64,000 nt of DNA, from positions 295,914,642-295,978,641 of the forward strand of contig CM040123.1 in the NCBI GenBank assembly GCA_022559845.1, in the 5' to 3' direction. Within the stretch, counting starts at the first letter, position 1. Every line of letters begins with the position of its first letter. The position numbers were made by a program, and so were the translations under genes. The notes under the pieces were generated by a model. That model made no database searches and had not been told where the DNA came from. It saw only the letters and a list, made by a program, of their open reading frames with translations. Source of the stretch: Amorphophallus konjac (Eukaryota > Streptophyta > Magnoliopsida > Alismatales > Araceae). Positions 43,970-55,680 of this stretch are shown one piece after another.

Positions 43970-46900
43970 AAATCCAATCAAAATAACGGCGGGTGAAAGA
44001 GGCAAGCTCGGTTAAATGTTGTTCTAGAAGAAGAAACAACCAAAGAAGGAGAGCTTATCGAAGGTACTATTCACATTCATTCACATCATACTTTCGTACT
44101 ATTTGATACTGGTGCTACTCACTCCTTCATTGCTAGTTCCTTTGCAAAGATATTGCCTATTTCACATGTTCCCTTACCATCAGATTTAACAATAGTTACA
44201 CCCTTAGGTTCGGGAACGGACTTGAAAACTTACTTTCCCAATAGTGAAGTCACAATAGAAGGTCATAATCTTCCTACAAACCTCGTATGCCTTGATATAA
44301 AGGGCTACGATGTCATCTTAGGAGTTGATTGGCTTGTTTACCACTACGCTGACATTAATTGTCGCGGTAGGATCATTTCTTTCCAAAAATCAAATTTTCT
44401 AAAATTTTCTTTCTTTGATATCAAATATAGGAATCATCCTGCTCTCATCTCTTCTCTTCACGCCTGCAAACTTATCTCGCAAGGTTGTGAAGCTTTTCTT
44501 GCTTCAGTAGTAGTTACCGAATCCAAGGAGATTCATATAGAAGAAATCCCAGTAGTTAAGGAATTCCCAGATATTTTCCCTTCTGAACTACCTGGCATAC
44601 CACCCAAAAGGGAAGTTAACTTTACCATTGAACTCATACCCGGAGCACCACCTGTGTCAATAGCTCCTTACAGGATGTCCCCTACAGAATTGAAGGAATT
44701 GAAGAAGCAACTTCAAGAATTGTTAAAAAAAGGTTTTATTCGACTAGGATATCCCCTTGGAGTGCCCCGGTCTTATTTGTCAAGAAGAAGGATGGTTCCC
44801 TCAGGCTATGCATCAACTACAGGCAGTTGAATCAACGCACCATCAAGAACAAATATCCACTGCCGCGTATCAATGAACTGTTTGATCAATTGTCTGGCGC
44901 AGAGTATTTCTCCAAGATTGATCTTAGGTCAGGCTATCACCAACTAAGAATCAAGGAAGAAGACATTCACAAGACTACTTTTCGAAGCAAATATGGACAC
45001 TATGAATTCATAGTTATGCCATTTGGTTTAACCAATGCACCTACTACATTTATGCAACAAATGAACAATGTGTTAAGGCCTTATCTTGACCAGTTTATGG
45101 TCATCTTTATTGACGATATCCTCATATATTCCAAGACAAAGGAGGAACACGAGGAACATTTAAGGATTACTCTGTGAACCTTGCAGGAACACCAACTTTA
45201 TGCGAAATTGAGTAAATGTGAATTTTGACTTAAGGAAGTCTCTTTCCTTGGCCATATCATTTTTAAAGAAGGTATTGCAGTAGATCCCTCTAAAGTTGAA
45301 GCTGTTAAAAATTGGAGCAGACGAAACACCGTATCCGAAGTTCGAAGTTTTATTGGTCTGGCTGGTTACTATAGGCGATTCATTAAAGGTTTCTCCAAAA
45401 TCGCCGCCCCTTTAACAAAACTCACTAGAAAGGAAAATCCTTTCGAGTGGACAAAAGAGTGTGAAGAAAATTTCTTAACTCTTAAGAAACATCTAACCAC
45501 TGCACCTGTGTTGGCATTGCCTGTAGAAGGTGGTAGATTTGAAATATATACCGATGCATCCGGCATTGGTCTTGGTTGTGTGCTTATGCAAGATGGCAAG
45601 GTGATTTGTTATGCTTCAAGACAATTAAAGCGGCATGAAGGAAATTATCCTATTTGTGACCTAGAATTGGCTGCAGTTATACTCGCCTTAAAGATTTGGC
45701 GTCATTATCTTTATGGGGAGAAGTTCATGGTCTATTTAGATCACAAAAGATTAAAGTATCTGTTCTATCCGAAAGAGCTAAATATGAGGCAAAGACGATG
45801 GCTAGAGTATCTTAAAGATTTTGACTTCGATATTCAATATCACCCTGGCAAAGCAAATGCTATAGCTGGTGCGCTCAGTAGAAAACCAGTGGGGAAGTTA
45901 TCGTGTCTTCTAAAAGGTATGACAAACCTTGTTTCAAAATTTGCACAGTTAAATTTAGAGGTTGATATGAAGAAAGAAAATTGCTTTATGGCCAATATTC
46001 GGACTCAACCTATATTAATAGAAGGTCTAGTCAAGCTACAAGATAGTGACCCGACATTATTAAAGATCAAGACTAATCTGGAGCAACGACCGGAATTCTC
46101 TATTGCAAATGATAGAAGATTGCTATTCAAAGGTCGGATGTGTGTTCCGGATCATACGGATACTAAGAAGATGATCTTCGAGGAAGCTCACAAATCTAAG
46201 TATACTGTTCACCCTGGTGCTACCAAGATGTATCAAGACCTGAAAAGAAACTATTGGTGGTCCAATATGAAGAGAGAAATAGCAGACTATGTGTCACGAT
46301 GCCTTACTTGTCAACAAATCAAGGCAGAACACCAAAAGCCTGCTGAAAAATTATATCCCTTGAAAATTCCAGAATGGAAATGTGAGAGCATAGGAATGGA
46401 TTTTATCATGGGATTGCTAAAATCAATAGGTGGACATGATGGAATATGGGTAATCATAGACCGTTTAACTAAATCGGCTCATTTTCTACCCATTAAAAGT
46501 AGATGGTCTGTAGACGTCTTGGTTGCTTTATACATAAAAGAGATTGTTAAACTACATGGAGTCCCTGTCACCATTATCTCAGATCGGGATCCCTGATTCA
46601 CTTCACAATTTTGGAAAGGGTTATAATACTCTTTGGGGACCAGATTAAATTTCAGCATAGCTTTTCATCCACAAACTGATGGGCAAACTGAAAGGACCAA
46701 TCAAGTGGTGGAAGATATGCTGAGGGCATGTGTTATAGACTTTGGTGGAAGCTGGCACGGCCATTTACCTGTAGTGGAATTTGCCTACAACAATAGGTAT
46801 CAGGCTAGCATTCAAATGGCACCATTTGAGGCATGATATGGAAGAAGTTGCCGTACACCTATATGCTGGAATGAGGTTAGTGAAAGACAAATTCTAGGCC

Positions 46901-47150
46901 CTGACCTTGTTCGGGATACGACTGACAAAGTTAAGATAATAAGAGAAAGACTCAAGATGGCCCAAGATAGACAAAAGTCTTATGCCGATAACTGAAGGCA
47001 AGACCTGGAATTTCAGGTAGGAGATCATGTATTTCTCAAGGTTTCCCTTGACGTGGTATTCACAGATTTGGTATTAAAGGCAAACTTACACCCATATTCA
47101 TTGGCACTTTCGAAATTCTTGAAAGAGTAGGGGAAGTGGCATATCTGTAG
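43970..47150 (+). pseudogene. pol: E5 pol, decayed
   Basis: Protease with VLFDTGATHSF (DTG at 44105-44113) leads into RT, with a frameshift at the CCCC run near 44757. RT has FIDD at 45106-45117 in place of YVDD. RNase H follows (YTDASGIGLGCVL). Integrase (46200-46840) has an HHCC zinc region and D, D, E (MDF, SDRD, TER). In-frame stops are mostly TGA: near 43994, 45175, 45222, 46594, 46834 and 46993, with TAA near 46624. The sequence degenerates after DHVFLKVS (47040) and no chromodomain is recognisable. Clearly non-functional. Confidence 0.88.
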
Positions 47151-47250
47151 ATCGTGATAAATCCACACACGAAGAAGAGATTTAAATATGAGAAAGCATA
47201 ATAAGAATAAAGGGGGAGATGATATAATAATAAGGAAAAGAAGCACGTGG
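47151..47250 (+). other. End of E5 and junction with E2
   Basis: Purine-rich AAAGGGGGAGATGATATAA (about 47206-47224) could be the E5 polypurine tract. No 3' LTR of E5 can be matched, and the left boundary of E2's LTR lies somewhere near 47215-47275. Confidence 0.35.
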
Positions 47251-47833
47251 TGCTACTAAGGAGGGTGATAGCCAGAGGGGTTACCTCAAGAAGAAACAAA
47301 GAAGATCGCGAATACCTGGTGGAAAATAGAACGCGGGATGGATTGTGAATTCCTCCTCCTCCTTCAACCGGCCGGCCGATGAAGGGGGTTTTTCTTTATT
47401 GATTACCTTGCAAAAGAGACAATAAAACAAGCCAAGAGAAGTGGATCAGCCAAGTGCACGTAGTATCAATCCCAAAGATGATATGAAGGTGAGAAAAGAA
47501 CAAAACATGCGCACCTTATTTTTGTTTTAAAACCCCTAAAGAAAATAGGAAAAGAGGAGATATGATGCAGCTAATGCAAACGTAAAAGAAGAACACAGTG
47601 ATGATGATCGGTTGATGAAGATAAAACAACACAATAGAATAAAAAGAACCCTGCTGTCCCTGACGATAGTAAAGGGAAACAAGGTGGACGCGGTTGATCG
47701 GAAGCAGAGGAAGCAGAGCCTTTTCTAAACAATCGCACAGGAGGAAGATGAAGCTCTGTAACCCTGAACTCGTAACCCGTAAACCTGTGAACTCTCTGAC
47801 CCGTCAACCTCTGCCTAGATCGACCAGAGCATC

Positions 47834-47841
47834 CTTTTATA
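47834..47841 (-). promoter_or_regulatory. E2 LTR TATA box (TATAAAAG)
   Basis: Located mid-LTR, in the same relative place as the TATA boxes of E1 and E3. Confidence 0.55.
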
Positions 47842-47989
47842 GGATTTCAATTGAAGATAAGCTCAAATTTGGAAAGATAAGGATAGGCAATGATCAAAGA
47901 AGGTAGGACTCTAACTCCAATTCGAGCAAGGAGACCAACGGAGGCAGGGAACTCTCCAGGAAAGAGGAGTTTAAGCAGAACACAGAAAG

Positions 47990-48340
47990 GTGAAACACGA
48001 CCTTCAGAAGGGCGTCAAATCACAAATTGACGACCTATATCAAGACGTTACTCAAAAACACGACCATGATCAAGGGCGTCACTTCTGGATTAAATTTTGG
48101 CAATAAAACTTACTTTATTTGAAAATTGTGAGAACACGCCTGAGATGAAGGCGTTAATTGAAACCACGCCCTGAGGAAGGACGTTTAATCAATAATTTGA
48201 ATTTATTTTGAATTTATTCTGAAACCGGATAATACCAGGAATTGACGCCCTGACATTTGGTCGTCCTTTCTTTTTAACACGCCCTAGATAAGGTCGCTTT
48301 TAAAAACACGCCCCTCTTCAGGTCGCGAATCACAAAATGC
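47990..48340. repeat. CGCCC/CGACC palindromes in E2 LTR
   Basis: Interrupted palindromes such as ACGACCTTCAGAAGGGCGT and ACGCCCTGAGGAAGGACGT, with AT-rich spacers. The E2 counterpart of the CGGT..ACCG units in the E1 LTR. Confidence 0.75.
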
Positions 48341-48468
48341 AAGAACAAATCAAAAACATACAAAAATAAGAAAAACTTCATATTATGAATATATCGAAGT
48401 TCACTTTGGGGCGTCAACATAGTGACATGAGATTTGATCAACATAGCGTCAATTTTGGCGTGTCTACA

Positions 48469-48481
48469 GCTGCCCCGCCTT
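48469..48481 (-). other. E2 polypurine tract
   Basis: The minus strand reads AAGGCGGGGCAGC directly before the LTR; E1 has AAGGAGGGGCATC in the same place. This pairing identifies the E2 3' LTR boundary. Confidence 0.8.
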
Positions 48482-48949
48482 GGCGTCTGCTTTGCAAGGG
48501 AGTGAGACGAAATGGAGTGAGAGTGCAACAAACGGAATGAAGTGGAGCGAACTGATAAGTAGATGTCAAGGTGTGATGTGACACGCCTCAGACACTAAGC
48601 ATTGGAAATCTTTCCAAGATTCTAAGCAAAACAACTCCGGGTGATTCCAAGGAAGTATCAATTTGCTGGATAAAGGAGATTAAACTAAACAAGAAAAAAT
48701 GTGCGCATGGCACGATAAGGAGACACCATTTGAGAGCGGTTACCAGCCAATGTGGACGTGCTACAACCAAGGTGGATTTGCAGGAAAAATAAAGGGAATT
48801 GAGATGGAAACCCAGCAAAGGGACATTTTCAAGTAATTAGCCTGAGCGGCTTCAAAGAGAATAAAGTACTCAATTTGGAATGGAATATCTCATGTCAACT
48901 CAATCAAGAGCGAGTGACCTTCATTACAACCATAATATGAAGATTTTTA

Positions 48950-49310
48950 GCATGAAATTCAAAGTCCTACATGATGCATGCTGGGCTAAAAGAAAAGATA
49001 AAACAAACTAAAAGATAGAAAATAACCAAGGATAATATTGCTAAGCCATCTAGATTTGGTCAAGAACCCAGATCTCTGAGCTGACACTAGGCCGAAGCCC
49101 GTTTGTCCACGCATCAACTCAGAAAAGTGGAACCATCGTCCCAGACTTTTAATGACTCAACGGCCTATCCGTGTGATCAAGACTTTCCTGGAACTATCAC
49201 TGTTTTTGATAAAGGGGAACTCAAATTCCAGGTTCATCAGAACCACAAGGTCCCTGATATGCTATAATAGCGTAGATACCATATAGTAATAATGCTTACA
49301 ACAACAACAT
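48950..49310 (-). other. Conserved 3' noncoding module, E2 copy
   Basis: The minus strand carries TACTATATGGTATCTAC, GTTCCCCTTTATCAAAAACA, GGATAGGCCGTT, GGCTTAGCAATATTATCCTT and TTTTAGCCCAGCATGCATCA in the same order as E1 and E3. Confidence 0.65.
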
Positions 49311-49529
49311 GATGTTACCTCCACATTAATTCAGACATCTCGAAACCTGTAATCTTTTGCGCTCAAAAGTTCATTAGTTCTCTCAAAATTTCAATATAAA
49401 TAATCCTCAATTCAAAGTATAACATGATCATAAGTGCTTAATAAGATAAAATTCCAACGAAATAATAGCACTTAAGTTCATCAAAGCATGTAAGGAAGGA
49501 AATTCATAAGTTCACAAATTCACGCCTGT

Positions 49530-49740
49530 ACCGAACGTCGTCAAAACATGAAAGGTGCCTTATAAAGAGGGCGTCAAAATGATGAACACGCCTTTCACTG
49601 AGGCGTTAAATGCACCAAGAGTTCAAGAAGAAAACGACCCTGGAAAGGGCATTACACAAAACACGACCTCAGTCAGGTCGTCAATTCAACAATTGACGCC
49701 CTAACAGAAGGCGTTAATTAAGCACGAACTTCCGTTTCTG
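49530..49740. repeat. Palindrome array upstream of PMD1 (E2)
   Basis: Units such as ACGACCTCAGTCAGGTCGTC and ACGCCCTAACAGAAGGCGTT, about 200 bp upstream of the PMD1 ATG (49935), as in E1 at 16560-16790. Confidence 0.75.
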
Positions 49741-49934
49741 ATTCGCAAACTAAACCCAGTCCTAATGGTAATCAACTTGCTAACTCCGAACAGCCTCGAG
49801 ACTTCCCGACTTCTATAAAGGAAAGGCAATTCCAATCAATCAAAGCAACCCTCAGAGCTCTGTTCTTCTGCTACTTCTTCTGTCTGTTCTTCTGCAGGCA
49901 TCGCAAACGTCAGAGCTTCTTCTGCATATCGAAG

Positions 49935-51359
49935 ATGGAGAGGGCGATTAAGAGGTCCAAGTCCTCCACTCCCAGGTTGACCGATATTAACGGGCATATT
50001 AGCAGTAGAATTTCCATGAACCAGGTAGAGAGAAAATCCTTCTGTTCTTGTCTTCTCTTGTCTTTACTGAAACATTGTACTCTCTTCTGTATGCATATTC
50101 ATTCTTCTTTCTGAATTGTTCTTCCTTTCTTTCTTCCACAGGACTTCCCAAATGTCCCAGGAGCAAGGAGATTCACAAAAATCAAGTGGCTCCCTCTCAT
50201 ACTCTCCAAATTTTCTTCAGATATGAGAGTCTATTTAACAAGATGGCACCTTCTGGGTCTAGTCACCCATGCCAAACATTATGATCAGATTCATCTTGAC
50301 TGGGCAGCTATAGGGGCTCTTGTAGAGATATGGCATCCTTCCACCCATACCTTTCTCTTCTCTACTTTTGAAGCCACGATCCTATTAGAAGAATTGGAGA
50401 TAATCTTAGGCTTAAAGAGAACGAAGCAAGGAGATGAGGAAAAGGTGCCAATCATGCCAAAACCAATTGCCTCTCATGAGCTATTAACAAGCTTGATATC
50501 TAGCCCCAACCTAGTGAATCAAATCAAAGCCACTAAAGGAATCAATCTTCTAAAGCTCGCCTCATGGGTGTACAAGAGAGCGGATCAAGCTAAAGAAGAT
50601 GAAGAGATAGAGCGGGTAGCAAAGGCTTTCGTGGTGTGCTTGGCAGGAGCACTCCTATTCCTATCCACGGAGGATTTTCTAGAAGAGGCCCAATTAAGCG
50701 CCGTAGTGAGCCTATGGAAAGGAGATAGAATGGGACCGACTATTCTAGCCTATCTCTATAGCGGGCTTACCTCGGCGGCGATGGGTAGGCCCATCTATGG
50801 ATGCATGCTAGCACTCTCTAGTTGGGTAGATTTCCACTTCAAGTTCGATCCATGTGACGAAGCCCAACAATCCTCAAGAATCTTCTCAAAAAGCCCACTG
50901 TCTTATATGACCGGTTCACTTGGGATAAGCAATAGAGTGACGAACCGGATTCCTCAAATCAAGAAGAGAGCGGAATGGAGAGAGCACCTCAAAGTAATGC
51001 CAAAGAATCTCTTCACTTGCGCCCCGGGAATACTCAAGACTCAAGAGCTCTGTGCAAGATTTTCTCCCGGGACGGACCTTCGTCTCATAGGCGCTTCAGA
51101 ATTCGTCTTGTACAATTCATATCGGTGCCTCCTTCAACTCGGGCTTCCAAGACGAGTATTCGAGGACCCATCACACCTCCCTCCTATCAAGAGACGGGAC
51201 CTTGGCAGCCATGAAGATGGAGAAGAATGCACAACTATTCAAGCTTTATGGAAAATCAACAAGGCTCATGAACCTGTAGAAAGCTTGAATGAAGACAGAG
51301 ATGAATGGAAATCTTATGTAATAGCTCTTAGAAAAATGAGGCCCAAAATGACTCATTAA
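49935..51359 (+). CDS. PMD1 of E2: intact antisense PMD-like gene, 435 aa
   Basis: Two exons antisense to E2 gag-pol. Exon 1 is 49935-50024 (30 codons, donor CCAG|GTAGAG). Exon 2 is 50142-51359 (406 codons with the TAA stop, acceptor TTCCACAG). The intron is phase 0. The PMD/DUF7745-like core shows IHLDWAAIGALVEIWHPSTH, TFLFSTFEATILLEELE and ILGLKR; then VVCLAGALLFLSTEDF, LAYLYSGLTSAAMGRP, and a charged C-terminus. Exon 2 has exactly the length of the E1 exon 2. No stop or frameshift is seen, in contrast to the sense polyprotein of the same element. It has its own upstream palindrome array and probably its own promoter. The function is unknown; a role in regulation or anti-silencing is a hypothesis. 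Confidence 0.85.
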
Positions 51360-51479
51360 GCATTGTAATCTTTTCCTTCCAATAACTCAATGATATTTCC
51401 TTTATTGAGCCATCTTACTGTGTTTCTGATCAACTCTTCCAACGTTCTGATTCTGTTGTAAATAACGACTCAGGCAATG

Positions 51480-51880
51480 TCGTGAATTCATAAAAGGACG
51501 CCTTCACCGCAGGTCGTCTTCAACATTCAAGTTCACAAATTTGACGCCTTCACCAATGGGCGTTAACTGAAAAAAACGTCCTAAGGCAAGGCATTAATAC
51601 GATTCATATTCCAAAATATATTCGTTGAGATTCCAAAAGTAACGCCTTCAGGACAGCCACGTTTCATATAAATAACGCCTCAATCGTAGTCGTTACTCAA
51701 AAACAGTAATGATTATTCCCATCAAATCAATCAATTGCCATTAAATGCGTCTGACGACGGTTATCATTTCCCATGCAAACAAAAATAACGCCTTAAGAAA
51801 TGTCGTCAATTATTAAGAAACGCCTTTATGTCAGTCGTTTATTCCACAATACGCGGCCTTCCTTAAGTCGTTAATTCTTT
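51480..51880. repeat. Palindrome array upstream of PMD2 (E2)
   Basis: Units such as ACGCCTTCACCAATGGGCGT and ACGCCTCAATCGTAGTCGTT, between the PMD1 stop (51359) and the PMD2 first ATG (52039). The same placement as 20586-20880 in E1. Confidence 0.75.
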
Positions 51881-52038
51881 TTGACCGTTCGACTTAACTT
51901 TCCCTCCTTTCTTCTTCTTCCTCCGTCCATTTCCCCTCTTTCTCTCTTTCTTCTGCAACCCTAACCGAGAACCCCCTCCCCCAATCTCTCTCATTCTCTC
52001 TCTCTATCTCTCTCCCTTCTACACCCTAGCCCTAAGCT

Positions 52039-55000
52039 ATGGCCGGAGGAGGTTTGAAACGCCAACGGGTGGCCGCCCCGAGGTCGTTGACCTGGGCGAT
52101 GATGCCCACGGCGAGGAAGTCCCTCCCGCGGCGGCCGACGAAGACGCACCGGCGGTGGCGGCCGGTGACGAGGCTGAAGGAGGCCAAGAGGCCAATGAAG
52201 GAAATGAAGACGATGCCAGAGAAGAGGGAGAAAATGAAGAGGGAGAAGAAGGCGAGGACGGTGAAGAAGGAGAAGAAGAAGATGGAGATGAGCCACCGCC
52301 CACGGCGGCGGCTCCTCCCCGTGCCGGCCAGCTCCGACGGCCTAGGCAGCCACGGCCTCAGCCACAAGAACCCAAACACAAGAAGGTAGGCCCTCAACCC
52401 AATTCCCATTTTTTTTATTTTAATTTTATTTTTATGCCATTTCCATAGCCCTCGGGTATAAACCCTGCAACCCAGAAAGAAGGCGCCCTCAGGGGCGTCA
52501 CGTTTTTAAAAAGACACGCCCAACCCAAGGGCGTTAGTTAAATTATTTCCCTGAAAAATAATTAACCCCATGAGAACACGCCCTGCCTCATGTCGCCCAT
52601 TTAAATTTATCATTTTTGATATCATGCTGTTAATTTCCGTTAATTCCCATGCTTTAATTATTTCAAATATTTTTCACAAATTTGTTTCGTATGCCATTAT
52701 TTTTATTTTATGTTCTGGAAAACTTGAAAACAACGCCTCCCATCGGGGCGTTAATTCAACAACAGACGACCAAACCAGAGGTCGCCCATTCATTAATTCC
52801 TGATTAATTAACGGACCCATTTTGGAAAACGCCCCAGCCAAGGGCGTGACTTGAAATATTTTTTAGGAATTTCAGATATTAACCATAGAATCACGCCCAA
52901 CATAGAGGCGTTTCTTAGATGAACAGCGACCTAGGATAGGTCGCAAATTCAAAGCACACTTAGAACCACGCCCTCCTCAGGGGCGCTAATTCAACAAACC
53001 ACGACCTGAGGATGGTCGTTAATTAAATCAAACATCAACATAATCCAAGGCAATCAATATGAGATTCAGCATGAATAATCAACATAATTAAGTGAAAATT
53101 CTTTTCTTTACATGCAGGGATTGATGAGGACGCGCATCTCCTAGGTTATGGTCCGAGCAGCATACTACGGCCTCCCCGAGTTTCAGAGAGCGAGGGTAGA
53201 TGCCATGGGGTTCGGGGCCTTCCTTAGCATAGAGCCAGTTAGGCCAGACCTACCACTTATCCAGGTTCTACGGGAGAGATGGGACAGGACTAGCCGGGCA
53301 TTCTTGATGCCATGGGGGCACATGATTCCCACCCTGGAGGATGTGGCTAGGATTACGGGGTTGAGGGTAGACGGTGAGGCTGTGAGCGGGATCACCTACC
53401 CTGACTACACTGAGTTCACCCAGAGGCTGCTAGGGCTAGAGATGGTCTACGAGACACCCAGCGAGTGTAGGACTATCTTCCGCACCGACCTTACTACAGT
53501 GATGGGCTTAGGGAATGCTAGGCACAGGTCCGGGGAGACCTTAGAGCAGTTTTCGCAGAGGTTGATAGACGGGGCGAGGGTGGTCTACTGCCAGGACCCG
53601 GCCGACAGGGAGAGAGCGGACCGAGACCTGAGGAGGTTCCTGCTACTGCTACTGGGGAGGCTATTGCTCGGGACAAAGGGCGACGTCATCAACTGCCGAT
53701 TCCTGGGGATACTCGAGGACTTGGAGGCAGTTGGCAGCTACGCCTGGGGAGTGGCGCTGCTGGCGCACATGATGGCCGACTTGTCCACCGGGACAGGTCG
53801 AGAGACGACCGTCAGTGGCTTCTCACCTTTTCTTCAGGTATGCATTTTTCATTTTTCTTTTCTTTTATTTTTATCATGCTGGTGAATGCTTCACTAATAT
53901 GATGCATGGATGCAGATTTGGAGCCATCTATACATGCCGATGGGGTGCGCTGACCCACGGCCTGGGGGTGAGGGAGCTTTCCCTCTAGCACGGCGCTGGC
54001 TGCCGATAGTGTTTGGAGCCCCACTCGGCTACGAGTTGTGGGTGCTGCGGAGAGAGTTCCGCGACTTCCCTCCCTCGCTGGTATGAATGAATGTTATGCA
54101 TCTTTCTTTTGCATTTATTTTGAATTTATTATAATGATGATGAAATGATGACATGTATGTTTATGAATGCAGGTTCAGTGGAGACCCTATGAGGGGATGA
54201 CGGACGAGGGCCAGCCGTGGGTCGTAGCGGGCCGTCCTCGTTTTGAGCGTGAGCTTTGGGTTCACTGCCTGAGCGAGATCGAGCCGTTACGGCTTAGGTT
54301 GGTGATGAGGACACTGGGCCTCCACCAGGAGTGGGTAGAGGTAGGCGAGCCGTGGGGCATCGGGAAGAAGACGCGCGGTCGTACGAAGGCGACCGACTGG
54401 AGGGTGCGGTTCGAGGAGCAGTACGTCGACTGGCAGCGAGGCGGGACCAGAGTCACCTCCCGGGCGACTGACAGCTCCGAGTACCTCCGGCACTACTGGG
54501 AGGTTTACGCCTGCCGACCCCAGATGAGGGTCTTAGGGGTATGTATGAATGCAATTATTTCTAAATTAAATGCAAATGCTCTCTATCATGTGACTAATAT
54601 GTAATGAATGCAGGATGCCCGGGACATAGCGGCGATGGATGCCCAGGCCCACCTACACAGCCTGGAGGACCAGCTGGCCGCCACACGGGCTGACCTAGAG
54701 ACCCTGGTGAGTGTTTAAATTATTCCTATATGCATGTGTATATCTTTTTTGTTGAGTTATTGATGATTAGCCACTGACGATCTCAATGAATGCAGCGTGC
54801 CCAGCAGGGAGCAGTGAGGAGAGACCCAGGAGAGGCCTCCAGCTCGAGAGGGCCCAGTGCAGAGGTGACTGCATTGGCAGGGCAGCTAGCCGGAGCGATC
54901 GCACGAGCCGAGGGAGCAGAGCGCGATCTCGCTTCACGGGTAAATTCCAAAACACAGATCCTCATTCAAATATTGATTATATAATTGTGCACTGATGAAA

Positions 55001-55680
55001 AACCATTTTACAGACTGAGGAGCTTCGAGCCACTCTTACCTGCGTTGATGAGGGCTTCCGTGCGACGAGCACACAGGTGAGTGGTTTAAATCATGTATCG
55101 CTTGTATTGCTAGATCATTGCATTTAATTGTGGAATTGATGATTTGCTTACCTGTTTGCAGACGATTCAGCTTCAGGTGGTACGTATTGAGTTGGCGATC
55201 CGTGATCAGCGGATCTCAGAGCTAGAGAGGTCCCTGAGGCGACGAGAGGAGCTGCCTCAGGACGTGGCCGAGCTGCGGGTGGCTCTTGAGCTGGAGAGAC
55301 GGGAGCGTGCCCGGGAGCGTGAGGAGCGTGCTCGTGAGCGGGAGGAGTACCAGGCGGAGCGTGCTCGGTACCAGGAACAGGTAGCAGCACGCGAGCGAGA
55401 GCTGGCAGACTCGAGGACCCAGTTGATCCTTTCTCAGGAGCGGCTACGAGTGTTTGAGGAGCGTCTCCAGCGAGGACACGAGCGAGCACGAGCTGCGGGA
55501 TACTCCTTCACCAGCTCCACTTTTGTGGCGGGCTCTTCCCTCCGAGAGAGGAGCGAAGCAGGGGGTCAGGTTCGGGTTCCAGCTTCTTCACGGGGGCCCA
55601 TGCCTCCTCCGCCAGCGCTAGCTAGGGACGGCGAGGAGGAGGTTGAGAGTAGGAGAGAGGAGGGTGGAGGCGAGAGCTGA
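52039..55680 (+). pseudogene. PMD2 of E2: eight-exon antisense PMD/coiled-coil gene
   Basis: Exons: 52039-52385, 53118-53837, 53916-54080, 54173-54538, 54614-54706, 54796-54939, 55014-55076, 55162-55680. All introns are GT-AG and phase 0. Exon 1 is acidic (EEGENEEGEEGEDGEEGEEE) but needs one frameshift relative to ATG 52039. Exon 2 holds the PMD core (SRAFLMPWGHMIPTLEDVAR, ITGLRVDG). Exons 5-8 form a coiled coil rich in Arg/Glu. TAG at 53142-53144 lies near the start of exon 2, just before ATG 53148, which could start a shorter product of about 680 residues. Exon sizes match E1 except that the 21-codon exon 7 has no separate counterpart there. Confidence 0.8.
52484..53022. repeat. Palindrome array in PMD2 intron 1 (E2)
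   Basis: Ten units in about 540 bp, all inside intron 1 (52386-53117), for example ACGCCCAACCCAAGGGCGTT, GCGACCTAGGATAGGTCGC and ACGACCTGAGGATGGTCGT. The arms are CG[C/A]CC and GG[G/T]CG with a 7-9 bp gap, in AT-rich sequence. It is positionally equivalent to E1 19660-20080 but with a different core. Confidence 0.85.

Larger units (their letters stand above)
47250..48468 (-). repeat. E2 3' LTR
   Basis: The minus strand begins TGTAGACACGCC at 48468, right after a polypurine tract, as in E1 (TGTTGACACC). A TATA box (TATAAAAG) lies at 47841-47834. Positions 47990-48340 hold CGCCC/CGACC palindromes. The inner end is not resolved because the 5' LTR is outside the window. Confidence 0.7.

Noticed and set aside
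47151..47250. 3' LTR and chromodomain of E5
   Set aside because: The integrase C-terminus degenerates and no repeat of the 42-kb region is found, so neither can be supported.
52039..52389. Lys/Arg-rich reading of PMD2 exon 1 from ATG 52039
   Set aside because: The frame that joins exon 2 across the splice site is acidic and resembles E1 exon 1; the basic reading ends at a stop just past the donor.
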